In this document: piece by piece, positions 25,941 through 37,178 of the stretch
How the letters are laid out: each line of letters opens with the position of its first letter
Position numbering within the stretch: the stretch's first letter is position 1
Source: Streptomyces sp. NBC_00525
GTDB lineage: Bacteria > Actinomycetota > Actinomycetes > Streptomycetales > Streptomycetaceae
Direction: 5' to 3'
DNA: 64,000 bases
Assembly (NCBI RefSeq): GCF_036346595.1
Contig: NZ_CP107834.1
Location: 868,001 to 932,000, forward strand
Program-made: the position numbers and the translations under genes
The notes under the pieces: model-generated
The model's database searches: none
Told to the model about the DNA's origin: nothing
The model's input: only the letters and a program-made list of their open reading frames with translations

Positions 25941-26648
25941 ATGCGAAGACTCATCACCACCGCCGCCGTTCTGCTGGCCCTCGGCACCGTGGTCGGGGCC
26001 GGGCGGCCGCCGCTGGTCACCGCCCCGCTGCCGATGCGGCTCGCCGACACCGGGGGCGGCACCCAGTTGATCACCGCCATGGCGGACGGCACCTCGTCCA
26101 CGTCGGGCACGCTCACCTGGTGGGACCTGAAGGACGGAAGGTGGGTGGCCGCAGGGAAGGCCACCGCGCGGTTCGGCTCGAAGGGCCTCACCGAGGGCAG
26201 CACCCGCAAGCAGAGCACGTACACGACGCCGACCGGGCTGTACGACCTGCCGTACGCGTTCGGGGTCGATGCGGCGCCGGTCGGCATCCGCTATCCGTAC
26301 CGGCGGGCCACCACCAAGTCCTGGTGGTGCGAGGACAACGAGGCGCGCGACTACAACCGCTGGGTGGAGCCGCTGCCCTCGGACTGCCGGGCCTCGGAGT
26401 CGGAGCAGATCACCGCGTACCCCACGCAGTACGCCCACGCGCTCGTCATCGGCTTCAACTACGACGAGCCGGTGCGCGGCCGGGGCGCCGGGATCTTCCT
26501 GCACGTCAACGGGTCCGGCGCGACCGCCGGTTGCGTCTCCGTACCGGCGGACGCGATGGACCGCATCCTGGCCTGGGCCGACCCGGCCCGTAAGCCGCAC
26601 ATCGCGATCGGCACCTACGGCGGCGCCACCGCGATCACCAACTACTGA
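25941..26648 (+). CDS. secreted L,D-transpeptidase (YkuD family)
   Basis: A 235-residue protein. A signal peptide (RRLITTAAVLLALGTVVGAG) is followed by a catalytic domain ending in HVNGSGATAGCVSVP, the H-x2-G...G-C motif with the nucleophilic cysteine. Such enzymes cross-link peptidoglycan between diaminopimelate residues or attach proteins to it outside the cell. It lies between argH and argR but on the opposite strand, so it splits the arginine cluster. Confidence 0.85.
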   Translation: MRRLITTAAVLLALGTVVGAGRPPLVTAPLPMRLADTGGGTQLITAMADGTSSTSGTLTWWDLKDGRWVAAGKATARFGSKGLTEGSTRKQSTYTTPTGLYDLPYAFGVDAAPVGIRYPYRRATTKSWWCEDNEARDYNRWVEPLPSDCRASESEQITAYPTQYAHALVIGFNYDEPVRGRGAGIFLHVNGSGATAGCVSVPADAMDRILAWADPARKPHIAIGTYGGATAITNY

Positions 26649-26677
26649 GCGCGCGCCGCACGGTCGCCGCCGCACCG

Positions 26678-26699
26678 GCGCTCCGTCAGCGCTCCGTCA
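26678..26699. repeat. 11-bp direct repeat, two copies
   Basis: GCGCTCCGTCA occurs twice in tandem (26678-26688, 26689-26699) and starts a third time as GCGCTC. It runs into the argR stop codon between the convergent L,D-transpeptidase and argR genes. No function seen. Confidence 0.7.
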
Positions 26700-27233
26700 G
26701 CGCTCGTTCTGTGCGAGCCGCAGCAGATGGTCGGCGAGTGCCTGCCCGCCGGCCGGATCGCGGCTGATCAGCATGAGCGTGTCGTCGCCCGCGATGGTGC
26801 CGAGGATGTCGTGCAGTTCGGCCTGGTCGATGGCCGAGGCGAGGAACTGCGCGGCGCCCGGCGGCGTACGCAGTACCACCAGGTTGGCCGAGGCCTCCGC
26901 CGAGATGAGCAGCTCGGCGGAGAGCCTGCGCATCCGCTCCTCCTTGGCGGAGCCGCCCAACGGCGCCTGCGGGGTGCGGAATCCGCCCTCGCTCGGCACC
27001 GCGTAGATCAGCTCGCCGCCGGTGTTGCGGATCTTCACCGCGCCCAGCTCGTCCAGGTCGCGGGAGAGCGTCGCCTGGGTGACGCTCAGTCCGTCGTCCG
27101 CGAGGAGCCTGGCCAGCTGGCTCTGCGAGCGCACCGGCTGCCGGTTGAGGATGTCCACGATCCTGCGGTGGCGCGCCGTGCGGGTCTGCGGCACCGAAGG
27201 CCCGCCGAACTCGGATTCCTGCGCCTCGGTCAT
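26697..27233 (-). CDS. argR: arginine repressor
   Basis: A 178-residue ArgR. The N-terminal winged-helix DNA-binding domain contains [20 protein letters not shown] and [13 protein letters not shown]. The C-terminal hexamerisation/arginine-binding domain contains [20 protein letters not shown]. With bound arginine it represses arg promoters; ARG-box-like sites are present before argC and argH. It is the last gene of argCJBDR, 24 nt after argD, with GAGG before the ATG. Confidence 0.96.
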   Translation of the reverse strand: MTEAQESEFGGPSVPQTRTARHRRIVDILNRQPVRSQSQLARLLADDGLSVTQATLSRDLDELGAVKIRNTGGELIYAVPSEGGFRTPQAPLGGSAKEERMRRLSAELLISAEASANLVVLRTPPGAAQFLASAIDQAELHDILGTIAGDDTLMLISRDPAGGQALADHLLRLAQNER

Positions 27234-27257
27234 CGTCGTCGCCTCATTCTCCGGAGG

Positions 27258-28454
27258 TCACTTTCCGGATCGTCCGTCCCCGTATGCCGCGTCGAGGGCA
27301 CCCGGCAGCGCCTGGAGGAACGTGTCCACCTCCGCGTCACCGATGGTCAGCGGCGGCATCAGCCGCACCACGTCGGGCGCGGGCGCGTTCACCAGGAGAC
27401 CGGCCCCCTGAGCCGCCTGCTGCACCTGGGGCGCAAGGGGCTCGGTGAGCACGATACCCAGCAGCAGTCCGGAGCCCCGGACGTGGGAGACCAACGGGTG
27501 GCCCAGCGCCTCCACGCCGTCCCGCAGCCGTTCCCCGACCCGCTTCACCTCGTCCAGCGCGCCGTCGGCGGCGAGGGTGTCCAGGACCGCGAGCCCGGCG
27601 GCGCAGGCGACCGGGTTGCCGCCGAACGTCGTCCCGTGCTGGCCGGGCGCGAGCAGCTCCGCCGCCGCGCCGAAGGCGACCGTCGCGCCGATCGGGAGTC
27701 CGCCGCCGAGCGCCTTGGCGAGGGTGACGATGTCGGGCTCGACGCTCTGGTGGGCCTGGTGCTCGAACCAGGTGCCGCACCGGCCGATGCCGGTCTGGAC
27801 CTCGTCGAGGACGAGCAGGGTGCCGGTGGCGCGGGTGATCTCGCGGGCGGCCTCCAGGTAGCCGGCGGGCGGGACGACCACACCGTTCTCGCCCTGGATG
27901 GGCTCGATGATCACCAGCGCGGTCTCGGTGGTGACGGCGGCCCGCAGCGCCTCGGCGTCCCCGTACGGGACGTGCGTGACGTCGCCGGGCAGCGGGACGA
28001 ACGGGTCGCGCTTCTTGGGCTGGCCGGTGAGGGCGAGGGCGCCCATGGTCCGGCCGTGGAAGCCGCCGTCGGTGGCGACCATGTGGGTACGCCCGGTCAG
28101 CCGGCCGATCTTGAACGCGGCCTCGTTGGCCTCGGCGCCCGAGTTGCAGAAGTAGACCTTGCCGGTGCGGCCGAAGAGCGAGAGGAGCCGCTCGGCGAGC
28201 GCGATGGGCGGTTCGGCGATGAAGAGGTTGGAGACGTGGGCGAGGGTGGCGATCTGGTCGGAGACCGCCCGGACGACGGCCGGGTGGGCGTGGCCGAGGT
28301 CGTTGACCGCGATACCGCCGACGAAGTCGAGGTACTCGGTGCCGTCCGCGTCCCACACCTTCGCGCCCTCGCCGCGCACCAGGGACAGCTTCGGAGTGCC
28401 GTAGTTGTCCATCAGCGCGTGCTGCCACCGCTGCGAGAGTTCGGCGTTGCTCAT
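27258..28454 (-). CDS. argD: acetylornithine aminotransferase
   Basis: A 398-residue class III aminotransferase. [17 protein letters not shown] and [15 protein letters not shown] (PLP lysine) are diagnostic. It converts N-acetylglutamate semialdehyde to N-acetylornithine. The ATG overlaps the argB stop (ATGA). Confidence 0.95.
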   Translation of the reverse strand: MSNAELSQRWQHALMDNYGTPKLSLVRGEGAKVWDADGTEYLDFVGGIAVNDLGHAHPAVVRAVSDQIATLAHVSNLFIAEPPIALAERLLSLFGRTGKVYFCNSGAEANEAAFKIGRLTGRTHMVATDGGFHGRTMGALALTGQPKKRDPFVPLPGDVTHVPYGDAEALRAAVTTETALVIIEPIQGENGVVVPPAGYLEAAREITRATGTLLVLDEVQTGIGRCGTWFEHQAHQSVEPDIVTLAKALGGGLPIGATVAFGAAAELLAPGQHGTTFGGNPVACAAGLAVLDTLAADGALDEVKRVGERLRDGVEALGHPLVSHVRGSGLLLGIVLTEPLAPQVQQAAQGAGLLVNAPAPDVVRLMPPLTIGDAEVDTFLQALPGALDAAYGDGRSGK

Positions 28455-29349
28455 GATTCCCCCTGCGCGTCGGGCACGACCATCGTGCCGATTCCTTCGT
28501 CGGTGAAGATCTCCAGCAGGATCGAGTGCTGGACCCGGCCGTCGATGACGCGGGCCGTCTCGACCCCGTTGCGTACGGCGTGCAGACAGCCCTGCATCTT
28601 GGGCACCATGCCGCTGGACAGTTCCGGCAGCAGCTTCTCCAGCTCGGTCGCGGTGAGCCGGCTGATCACGTCGTCGCTGTTGGGCCAGTCCTCGTACAGG
28701 CCCTCGACATCGGTGAGGACCATGAGCGTCGCGGCGTTCAGCGCGGCGGCGAGCGCGGCGGCCGCGGTGTCGGCGTTGACGTTGTAGACGTGGTTGTCGT
28801 CGGCGGAGCGGGCGATGGACGAGACGACCGGGATGCGGCCGTCGTCGAGCAGTGCCTGGATGGCGCCGATGTCGATGGCGGTGATCTCGCCGACCCGGCC
28901 GATGTCCACCGGCTCGCCGTCGATGACGGGGCGGTGCTGTATCGCGGTGATGGTGTGGGCGTCCTCGCCGGTCAGTCCGACGGCGAGCGGCCCGTGCTGG
29001 TTGAGCAGGCCGACCAGCTCGCGCTGGACCTGTCCGGCGAGCACCATGCGCACGACGTCCATCGCCTCCGGCGTGGTGACGCGCAGACCGGCCTTGAACT
29101 CGCTGACCAGGCCCTGCTTGTCGAGCTGGGCGCTGATCTGGGGGCCGCCGCCGTGCACGACGACGGGCTTGAGGCCGGCGTGCCGCAGGAAGACGACGTC
29201 CTGGGCGAAGGCCGCCTTCAGCTCGTCGTCGATCATGGCGTTGCCGCCGAACTTGATGACGACGGTCCTGCCGTTGTGCCGGGTCAGCCAGGGCAGCGCT
29301 TCGATGAGGATCTGCGCCTTCGGGAGTGCGGTGTGCTTCCGCGCCGCGG

Positions 29350-29353
<4 letters not shown>
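28451..29353 (-). CDS. argB: acetylglutamate kinase
   Basis: A 300-residue amino-acid kinase. [10 protein letters not shown] and [11 protein letters not shown] bind ATP and acetylglutamate; the C-terminus has [15 protein letters not shown]. It is usually the arginine-feedback step. The ATG at 29353 overlaps the argJ stop. Confidence 0.96.
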
Positions 29354-31616
<2,263 letters not shown>

Positions 31617-31617
31617 C

Positions 31618-31623
31618 TAGGGT
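31618..31623 (+). promoter_or_regulatory. -10 element of the VOC gene (leaderless)
   Basis: TAGGGT lies 6 nt before the ATG at 31630; there is no room for, or sign of, a ribosome site. Confidence 0.5.
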
Positions 31624-31629
31624 GGCCCC

Positions 31630-32064
31630 ATGGCGGCGATCAAGCATTTCCAGGTGACCTTCGACTGCGCGGACCCCGAGCGAGTGGGGCGCTTCTGGTG
31701 CGCGGTGCTGGGGTACGTCCCGCCGGAGCCGCCGGAGGGGTTCGACTCCTGGGACGCGTACAACGCCACGCTGCCGGACGGGGAGCGGAACACCTGGTTC
31801 GCGGCCTCCGACCCGACCGGGGCCGGTCCGCGGATGTACTTCCAGAAGGTCCCCGAGGGCAAGACCGCCAAGAACCGGGTGCACCTCGATGTCCGGGTGG
31901 CCACCGGGCTCAAGGGCGAGGAGCGGCTGGCGGCGCTTGAGGCCGAGTGCGCCCGGCTGCTCCCGCTCGGCGCGGTGCGCGGCAGGCTGCTGCTCGCCGA
32001 CGAGGAGAACGAGTCCTGCCTCAATATGCAGGACGTCGAGGGCAACGAATTCTGCCTCGACTGA
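31630..32064 (+). CDS. VOC-superfamily (glyoxalase-like) protein
   Basis: A 144-residue protein. IKHFQVTFDCADPERVGRFW opens a glyoxalase/bleomycin-resistance fold and NMQDVEGNEFCLD closes it, a form common in Streptomyces as Glyoxalase_6-like proteins. It may bind a metal through H/E positions; substrate unknown. It is probably leaderless. Its stop codon shares one base with the next start (TGATG), so the pair is coupled. Confidence 0.8.
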   Translation: MAAIKHFQVTFDCADPERVGRFWCAVLGYVPPEPPEGFDSWDAYNATLPDGERNTWFAASDPTGAGPRMYFQKVPEGKTAKNRVHLDVRVATGLKGEERLAALEAECARLLPLGAVRGRLLLADEENESCLNMQDVEGNEFCLD

Positions 32065-32822
32065 TGTCCGGCACCCCCCGGCCCGACCCGGCCGTCCTGT
32101 ACCCCGAGGTCGCCGCGCACGGCAGCCTCGTCGCCGCTCTCAGGGCCGCGGCGGGCGGCGGCCTGGACGCGGTACCCCTGCATGCCTCCGACATCGAGCC
32201 CTTGTTCCACGCCGGCGCCGCCTCGGCGGTGCCGTACCGCGAACCCCTGAAAATCGAGGCGTGGCGGCACGAACGGCGGTGGCACATCAGAGGTGAGGAC
32301 TCCTTCCAGTTCGGGGCCCTCCTGAAGGGCGAGACGGACGACCTGGCCCAACTGGCGCGGGCGGTCCGGGGCTGGCACGACGGGGAGTCGCCGGAGGAGA
32401 TCCGCCGGGCGGCACCCTTCGCCCGGCCCACCGGCCGGTTCGAGGTGCCCGATCGCGACCCGGGGCGCCTGACCGAGTCCGAGTGGCGGTGCCTGCTGTG
32501 GGAGGCGGCCGGGCTGGAGTACCCGTGGGCCCCGGCGTACCTTTCCCTGATCGAGGCGGCGTACGCCCAGCCCGCGCTGCGGGCGCTCTACCCGTTCACG
32601 AGCCACTGGGCGCTCCGGTTCTCCACCGCCACGCGTCCGTACATGAGCGTGGTGGGCCCGTCCCTGGTCGCGCTCGGGCCCGGAGAGTTCGGACTGGGCA
32701 GCGGAGTCGTCGCCTGCGACCTGGGTGAGTTCGCCTCCGCCGGGGAGGCCGTCGCCGCAGCGCTCGCCCGCCTGCCGCCCGGCCTGGGCCCCGTCGTGCT
32801 CGGCACCACGCCGACGCGGTGA
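32064..32822 (+). CDS. uncharacterised protein, possibly DUF6193-like
   Basis: A 252-residue soluble protein. It begins PAVLYPEVAAHGSLVAALRA and contains LLWEAAGLEYPWAPAYLSLI and LYPFTSHWALRFSTA. The length and wording resemble the actinomycete DUF6193 group, but I cannot confirm this. No signal peptide, membrane span or catalytic motif was seen. Its translation is coupled to the VOC gene upstream, suggesting a joint role. Confidence 0.65.
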   Translation: MSGTPRPDPAVLYPEVAAHGSLVAALRAAAGGGLDAVPLHASDIEPLFHAGAASAVPYREPLKIEAWRHERRWHIRGEDSFQFGALLKGETDDLAQLARAVRGWHDGESPEEIRRAAPFARPTGRFEVPDRDPGRLTESEWRCLLWEAAGLEYPWAPAYLSLIEAAYAQPALRALYPFTSHWALRFSTATRPYMSVVGPSLVALGPGEFGLGSGVVACDLGEFASAGEAVAAALARLPPGLGPVVLGTTPTR

Positions 32823-32870
32823 GCGCCGGGCGGCGGGACCGTGCCCGCCCGGCCGCGTACGCTCGCGCCC

Positions 32871-33839
32871 ATGCCGGCCCCCGAACCCGCCTCCCGTCCG
32901 CACCGTGTCGCCGTGCTCGTGCTCGAAGGGGCGAAGCCGCTCGACGTCGGGATTCCGGCGCAGGTGTTCACGACGCGGGCCAGCATGCCGTACGAGGTCC
33001 GGGTGTGCGGGGCCGCGCCGGGGCTGGTGACCGGCGGGGACGGGCTGGCGTACCACGTCACCCACGGGCTCTCCGCGCTGACCTGGGCCGACATCGTCTT
33101 CGTACCCGGCTACCGGCGGCCGGACCGGGAGGACCCGCCGCGTGCCGTGATCGACGCCCTGGTCGCCGCGCACGTGCGCGGGGCGCGGCTCGCCGCCATC
33201 TCGACCGGGGCGTTCGCGCTCGCCGCGACCGGGCTGCTCGACGGCCGCCGGGCCACCACGCACTGGCACTACACACGGGCGCTCGCCGCGAAGTACCCGC
33301 TCGTCCGGGTGGACGAGAACGTGCTGTTCGTCGACGAGGGCAGTGTGCTCACCTCGGCCGGCGCCGCCTCCGGGATCGACCTGTGCCTGCACATCCTGCG
33401 CGGCGACCTCGGCGTCGCCGCGTCCAACTACGCGGCCCGGCGGCTCGTCGCCGCCCCGTACCGCAGCGGCGGGCAGGCGCAGTACGTGCCGCGCAGCGTG
33501 CCCGAGCCGCTGGGCGAGCGGTTCGCGGCCACCCGTGAATGGGCGCTGCACCGGCTCGGCGAGCCGCTCACCCTGGACGCGCTGGCCCGGCACGCGGCGG
33601 TCTCGCCGCGGACGTTCTCGCGCCGGTTCGTCGAGGACACCGGCTACACGCCGATGCAGTGGGTGATGCGCGCCCGCATCGACCTGGCCCGCGAACTCCT
33701 GGAGCGCTCGGAGCGGGCGGTGGAGCAGATCGCCGCCGACGTCGGGCTCGGCACGGGCGCGAATCTGCGGCTGCACTTCCAGCGCATCCTGGGCACCACA
33801 CCGAGCGAGTACCGGCGCACCTTCACCCGGGGCGAGTAG
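32871..33839 (+). CDS. GlxA-type transcriptional regulator (DJ-1/PfpI + AraC)
   Basis: A 322-residue regulator. Residues about 10-170 are a DJ-1/PfpI-like amidotransferase fold (VAVLVLEGAKPLDVGIPAQV). Residues about 210-320 are two AraC HTHs (LDALARHAAVSPRTFSRRFV and VEQIAADVGLGTGANLRLHF). The ATG at 32871 is preferred over GTG 32841 because TACGCT at 32858-32863 lies 7 nt before it, the leaderless pattern. It is followed by the GAPDH gene in the same direction and may control it. Confidence 0.88.
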   Translation: MPAPEPASRPHRVAVLVLEGAKPLDVGIPAQVFTTRASMPYEVRVCGAAPGLVTGGDGLAYHVTHGLSALTWADIVFVPGYRRPDREDPPRAVIDALVAAHVRGARLAAISTGAFALAATGLLDGRRATTHWHYTRALAAKYPLVRVDENVLFVDEGSVLTSAGAASGIDLCLHILRGDLGVAASNYAARRLVAAPYRSGGQAQYVPRSVPEPLGERFAATREWALHRLGEPLTLDALARHAAVSPRTFSRRFVEDTGYTPMQWVMRARIDLARELLERSERAVEQIAADVGLGTGANLRLHFQRILGTTPSEYRRTFTRGE

Positions 33840-33956
33840 GGCGCTCCGGCGACCGCTCCGGCTGGCGGGATACTTGCGGACCGTGGCGATCACGCCGCTG
33901 TTCGGGGCGGGCGGCGCCCGCGATCGTGGAGAGGGAAGAGAGAAGGGACACCTCAC

Positions 33957-34955
33957 ATGACTCGCATCGCCATCAACGGATTCGGCCGCATCGGACGCAA
34001 CGTGCTGCGCGCGCTGCTCGAACGCGACACCGACCTCGACCTGGTCGCCGTCAACGACCTCGCGGACCCGGCGACCCTCGCCCGGCTGCTGGCGTTCGAC
34101 ACCACGGCCGGCCGGCTGGGCCGTCCGGTCACCGTGGACGGGGACACCCTCGTGGTCGACGGCCGGCGCATCAAGGTGCTCGCCGAGCGGGAGCCCGCGC
34201 GGCTGCCCTGGGCCGAGCTGGGCGTGGACATCGCCGTGGAGGCGACCGGCCGCTTCACCTCGGCGAAGGCCGCCCGCGCCCACATCGACGCCGGTGCGAA
34301 GCGCGTCCTGGTCGCCGCGCCCTCGGACGGCGCCGATGTGACCCTGGCGTACGGCGTGAACAGCGACGCGTACGACCCCGAGCTGCACACGGTCGTCTCG
34401 AACGCCTCCTGCACCACCAACGCGCTCGCGCCGCTGGCCGCCGTCCTCGACGACCTCGCGGGCATCGAGCACGGCTTCATGACGACCGTGCACGCCTACA
34501 CGCAGGAGCAGAACCTCCAGGACGGGCCGCACCGCGACGCGCGCCGCGCCCGCGCCGCCGGGGTGAACATCGTGCCGACCACGACCGGTGCCGCCAAGGC
34601 GATCGGCCTGGTGCTCCCCCGGCTGGACGGCAAGCTGTCCGGTGACTCCATCCGGGTGCCGGTGCCGGTGGGCTCGATCGTGGAGCTGAACACCACCGTG
34701 GCCCGCGATGTGACGCGCGATCAGGTGCTGGAGGCGTACCGGGCGGCGGCCGCGGGCCCGCTGGCGGGCGTGCTGGAGTACTCCGATGACCCGCTGGTGT
34801 CGGCCGACATCACCGGCAACCCGGCCTCCTCCATCTTCGACTCGGAGCTGACCCGCGTGGACGGCCGCCACATCAAGGTGTCCGCCTGGTACGACAACGA
34901 GTGGGGCTTCTCCAACCGGGTGATCGACACCCTGACCCTGCTGGCCGGCCGCTAG
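33957..34955 (+). CDS. gap: glyceraldehyde-3-phosphate dehydrogenase, type I
   Basis: A 332-residue GAPDH. The NAD site is INGFGRIGRNVLRALLE, the catalytic cysteine is in SNASCTTNALAPL, and WYDNEWGFSNRV is the C-terminal hallmark. It oxidises glyceraldehyde-3-phosphate with phosphate in glycolysis. It stands alone, not beside pgk-tpi as the main glycolytic gap usually does, so it is probably a second isozyme. GAGAAGGGACACC precedes the ATG. Confidence 0.93.
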   Translation: MTRIAINGFGRIGRNVLRALLERDTDLDLVAVNDLADPATLARLLAFDTTAGRLGRPVTVDGDTLVVDGRRIKVLAEREPARLPWAELGVDIAVEATGRFTSAKAARAHIDAGAKRVLVAAPSDGADVTLAYGVNSDAYDPELHTVVSNASCTTNALAPLAAVLDDLAGIEHGFMTTVHAYTQEQNLQDGPHRDARRARAAGVNIVPTTTGAAKAIGLVLPRLDGKLSGDSIRVPVPVGSIVELNTTVARDVTRDQVLEAYRAAAAGPLAGVLEYSDDPLVSADITGNPASSIFDSELTRVDGRHIKVSAWYDNEWGFSNRVIDTLTLLAGR

Positions 34956-35139
34956 GACGAGCGCGGGGGCGGCCGAGGGGGCGGGCGCCCACCCGTCCCC
35001 GCCGGCCCCGACTCCCGTGTCCACACGCCGAGTTCACCTTCCGTTCGCGGTGCAACCTTCTTCCCGTCGCACGTGTCTCCTATGCGAGCCCTCACACCTC
35101 GTACGCCATGGCTCCACGTACGCGATCAAGGAGAATTTT

Positions 35140-36636
35140 GTGGGCATCCGCACCATGCTGGCCGTGGCCGTGTGTGCCGCCACGGCGCTGTCCGGCGGCA
35201 CGGCCGTCGCGGCGCCGGGCAACGCACCCGCGGACACGGCCGGGAGCACGGCGGGCACCACCACCGTGCGGGAGGACTTCAACGGGGACGGCTATCAGGA
35301 CGTGGTCGTCGGTGCCACCGCGGCGGCGGTGAACGGTCAGCCGTACGCCGGTTACCTCACCATCGCGTACGGCTCCGCCGACGGTCTGGGCACGGCGCGC
35401 ACGACGACCATCGACCAGACCACGCCGGGTGTGCCGGGCGACCCGGCCGAAGGCAGTCTCTTCGGTTTCCGTCTCGTCCCCGCCGACCTCGACCACGACG
35501 GTCTGACGGACCTCGCGGTGTACACGAACGAATCGCTCCCGGAGTTGAACAACTGGGGTTCCGTCGTCGTGCTGTGGGGCCGCACCGGCGGCATCACGGG
35601 CGAGGGCGCGGTACGCATCCCCGGTCCGGAGTCCGGCGACATGGGGAACAACCTCATCGCTGGTGACTTCAACGGCGACGGCGACACCGACCTGATGATG
35701 GCGCACGGCTGGGGCGACGGCAGCCTCGAACAACGCAGTGTGCTGTACGGACCGTTCAACCGGGCCGGGGAGCCGGCCCGCGAGCAGCGGGTGACCATGT
35801 TCTCCTCGGACAACTTCATGTCCGATCCGGCCGTGGGCGACTTCAACGGCGACGGCATCGACGACCTGTGCACCTTCTACTCCTGGGAGGAGCACTCCGA
35901 GGGCGGCCAGGTGTGGCTGGGCACCCCGGACGGCCTGTCCACCACCTCCACCTCGCTGCCCTCCGGCGCATCCCCCACGGTCGGCGACTTCGACCGGGAC
36001 GGCAAGGACGACCTCGCCGTACGGGTGGTGCCGAACGGTATCTACGAGGACTTCCCCACGGACCCCGGCACGGTGAAGATCTACTACGGCACGGCGTCCG
36101 GCCTGGGCACGAAGCGGACCGCGACGATCACCCAGGACACCGCGGGCGTTCCGGGTGTCAGCGAGAAGGGTGACCAGTTCGGGGCCCGGCTATCCGCGGG
36201 CGACGTCACCGGCGACGGCTACGACGACCTGGCGGTGGGCGTGCCGTTCGAGGCGCTGGGGTCCAAGGCGGGCGCGGGAGCGGTGGTGCTGCTGAAGGGC
36301 GGCCCCGGCGGCCTCACCGGCACCGGCGCGAAGTCGTTCCACCAGGACACCACGGGCGTACCGGGTGTGGCCGAGACCGGTGACCACTTCGGCGGCTCGG
36401 TGCGGCTGCTGGACATCGACGGGGACGGCAGGGCGGACCTGACGGCCGGCGCCCCCGACGAGAACCTGGAGGCGATCGCGGACGGCGGCGCGGTGTGGTC
36501 GCTGCGCGGCACCGCGTCCGGGCTGACCGCGACCGGCGCGTATGCGTTCAACCCGGTGGACCTGGGCGCGCTCGTGAAGAAGGCCCGGTTCGGCCTGAAC
36601 CTGGGCGGCGACAACGGGGCGGGGCTGTACAGCTGA
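35140..36636 (+). CDS. secreted FG-GAP (integrin-like) seven-repeat beta-propeller
   Basis: A 498-residue exported protein. The signal peptide is VGIRTMLAVAVCAATALSGG with an AVA-A cleavage site. Seven calcium-loop repeats are visible: DFNGDGYQD, DLDHDGLTD, DFNGDGDTD, DFNGDGIDD, DFDRDGKDD, DVTGDGYDD and DIDGDGRAD, which fits one seven-bladed propeller like the integrin alpha head. No catalytic domain is attached. A ligand-binding or adhesion role outside the cell is inferred. It starts at GTG 35140 after AAGGAGA. Confidence 0.88.
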   Translation: MGIRTMLAVAVCAATALSGGTAVAAPGNAPADTAGSTAGTTTVREDFNGDGYQDVVVGATAAAVNGQPYAGYLTIAYGSADGLGTARTTTIDQTTPGVPGDPAEGSLFGFRLVPADLDHDGLTDLAVYTNESLPELNNWGSVVVLWGRTGGITGEGAVRIPGPESGDMGNNLIAGDFNGDGDTDLMMAHGWGDGSLEQRSVLYGPFNRAGEPAREQRVTMFSSDNFMSDPAVGDFNGDGIDDLCTFYSWEEHSEGGQVWLGTPDGLSTTSTSLPSGASPTVGDFDRDGKDDLAVRVVPNGIYEDFPTDPGTVKIYYGTASGLGTKRTATITQDTAGVPGVSEKGDQFGARLSAGDVTGDGYDDLAVGVPFEALGSKAGAGAVVLLKGGPGGLTGTGAKSFHQDTTGVPGVAETGDHFGGSVRLLDIDGDGRADLTAGAPDENLEAIADGGAVWSLRGTASGLTATGAYAFNPVDLGALVKKARFGLNLGGDNGAGLYS

Positions 36637-36663
36637 GCCGTAGCGGGTGTGCGACAACGCCCT

Positions 36664-36695
36664 GGGGCCCGTTCCGCCGTCGCGGAACGGGCCCC
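36664..36695. terminator. bidirectional terminator
   Basis: A perfect 14-bp stem (36664-36677 with 36682-36695) closes CGTC, between the convergent FG-GAP and DUF5997 genes. Confidence 0.88.
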
Positions 36696-36715
36696 TCACG
36701 CAGGGTCGCGGGTGC

Positions 36716-37120
36716 TCAGGAGTGGGCGTCGCGCGCCTTGGCCTCGCGCTCGGCGTTGCGCTCCTTGATGCGGATGTTCTCCTTGCGGACGTCCGCCTGG
36801 GTGGCGCGCTCCTTGCGGAGCCACTCGGGGTTGTCCTCCTTGAGCGCGTCGATCTGCTCGGTGGTCAGGGGCTCGGTGATCCCGCCCCGGGCCAGGCCGG
36901 AGATGGAGACGCCCAGCTTGGAGGCGACGACCGGGCGCGGGTGCGGGCCGTTGTTCCGCAGGTCGCGCAGCCACGGGGGCGGGTCGGCCTGGAGGGCGGC
37001 CAGCTCGGCGCGCGAGACGGCACTCTCCCGGAACTCCTCGGGGGTGGCGTCGAGGTACACGCCCAGCTTCTTCGCCGCGGTCGCGGGCTTCATCGTCTGG
37101 GCGCTCTGGTGGGACTTCAT
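36716..37120 (-). CDS. DUF5997-family protein
   Basis: A 134-residue protein. MKPATAAKKLGVYLDATPEE and VVASKLGVSISGLARGGITE read like two short helix-turn-helix-like repeats; a charged helical tail (KENIRIKERNAEREAKARD) follows. I recognise the family as DUF5997, of unknown function. GGATACCC upstream of the ATG suggests a leaderless start. It is divergent, across 58 bp, from the HTH-less LysR-effector gene; from memory this pairing recurs in actinomycetes. Confidence 0.75.
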   Translation of the reverse strand: MKSHQSAQTMKPATAAKKLGVYLDATPEEFRESAVSRAELAALQADPPPWLRDLRNNGPHPRPVVASKLGVSISGLARGGITEPLTTEQIDALKEDNPEWLRKERATQADVRKENIRIKERNAEREAKARDAHS

Positions 37121-37166
37121 GAGGTCAAGGGTATCCAGCGCGTGCGGCGCCCTCGACCACGGCCGG

Positions 37167-37172
37167 TAATCT
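37167..37172 (+). promoter_or_regulatory. -10 element of the LysR-effector gene (leaderless)
   Basis: TAATCT lies 6 nt before the GTG at 37179, with no ribosome site. Confidence 0.5.
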
Positions 37173-37178
37173 GGCGGG

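Noticed and set aside
26678..26699. Start of a CRISPR or other repeat array
   Set aside because: Only two 11-bp tandem copies without spacers.
31617..35024. An 1135-codon open frame on the minus strand
   Set aside because: It runs opposite four well-supported genes (VOC, unknown, GlxA-type regulator, GAPDH) and has no recognisable domain.
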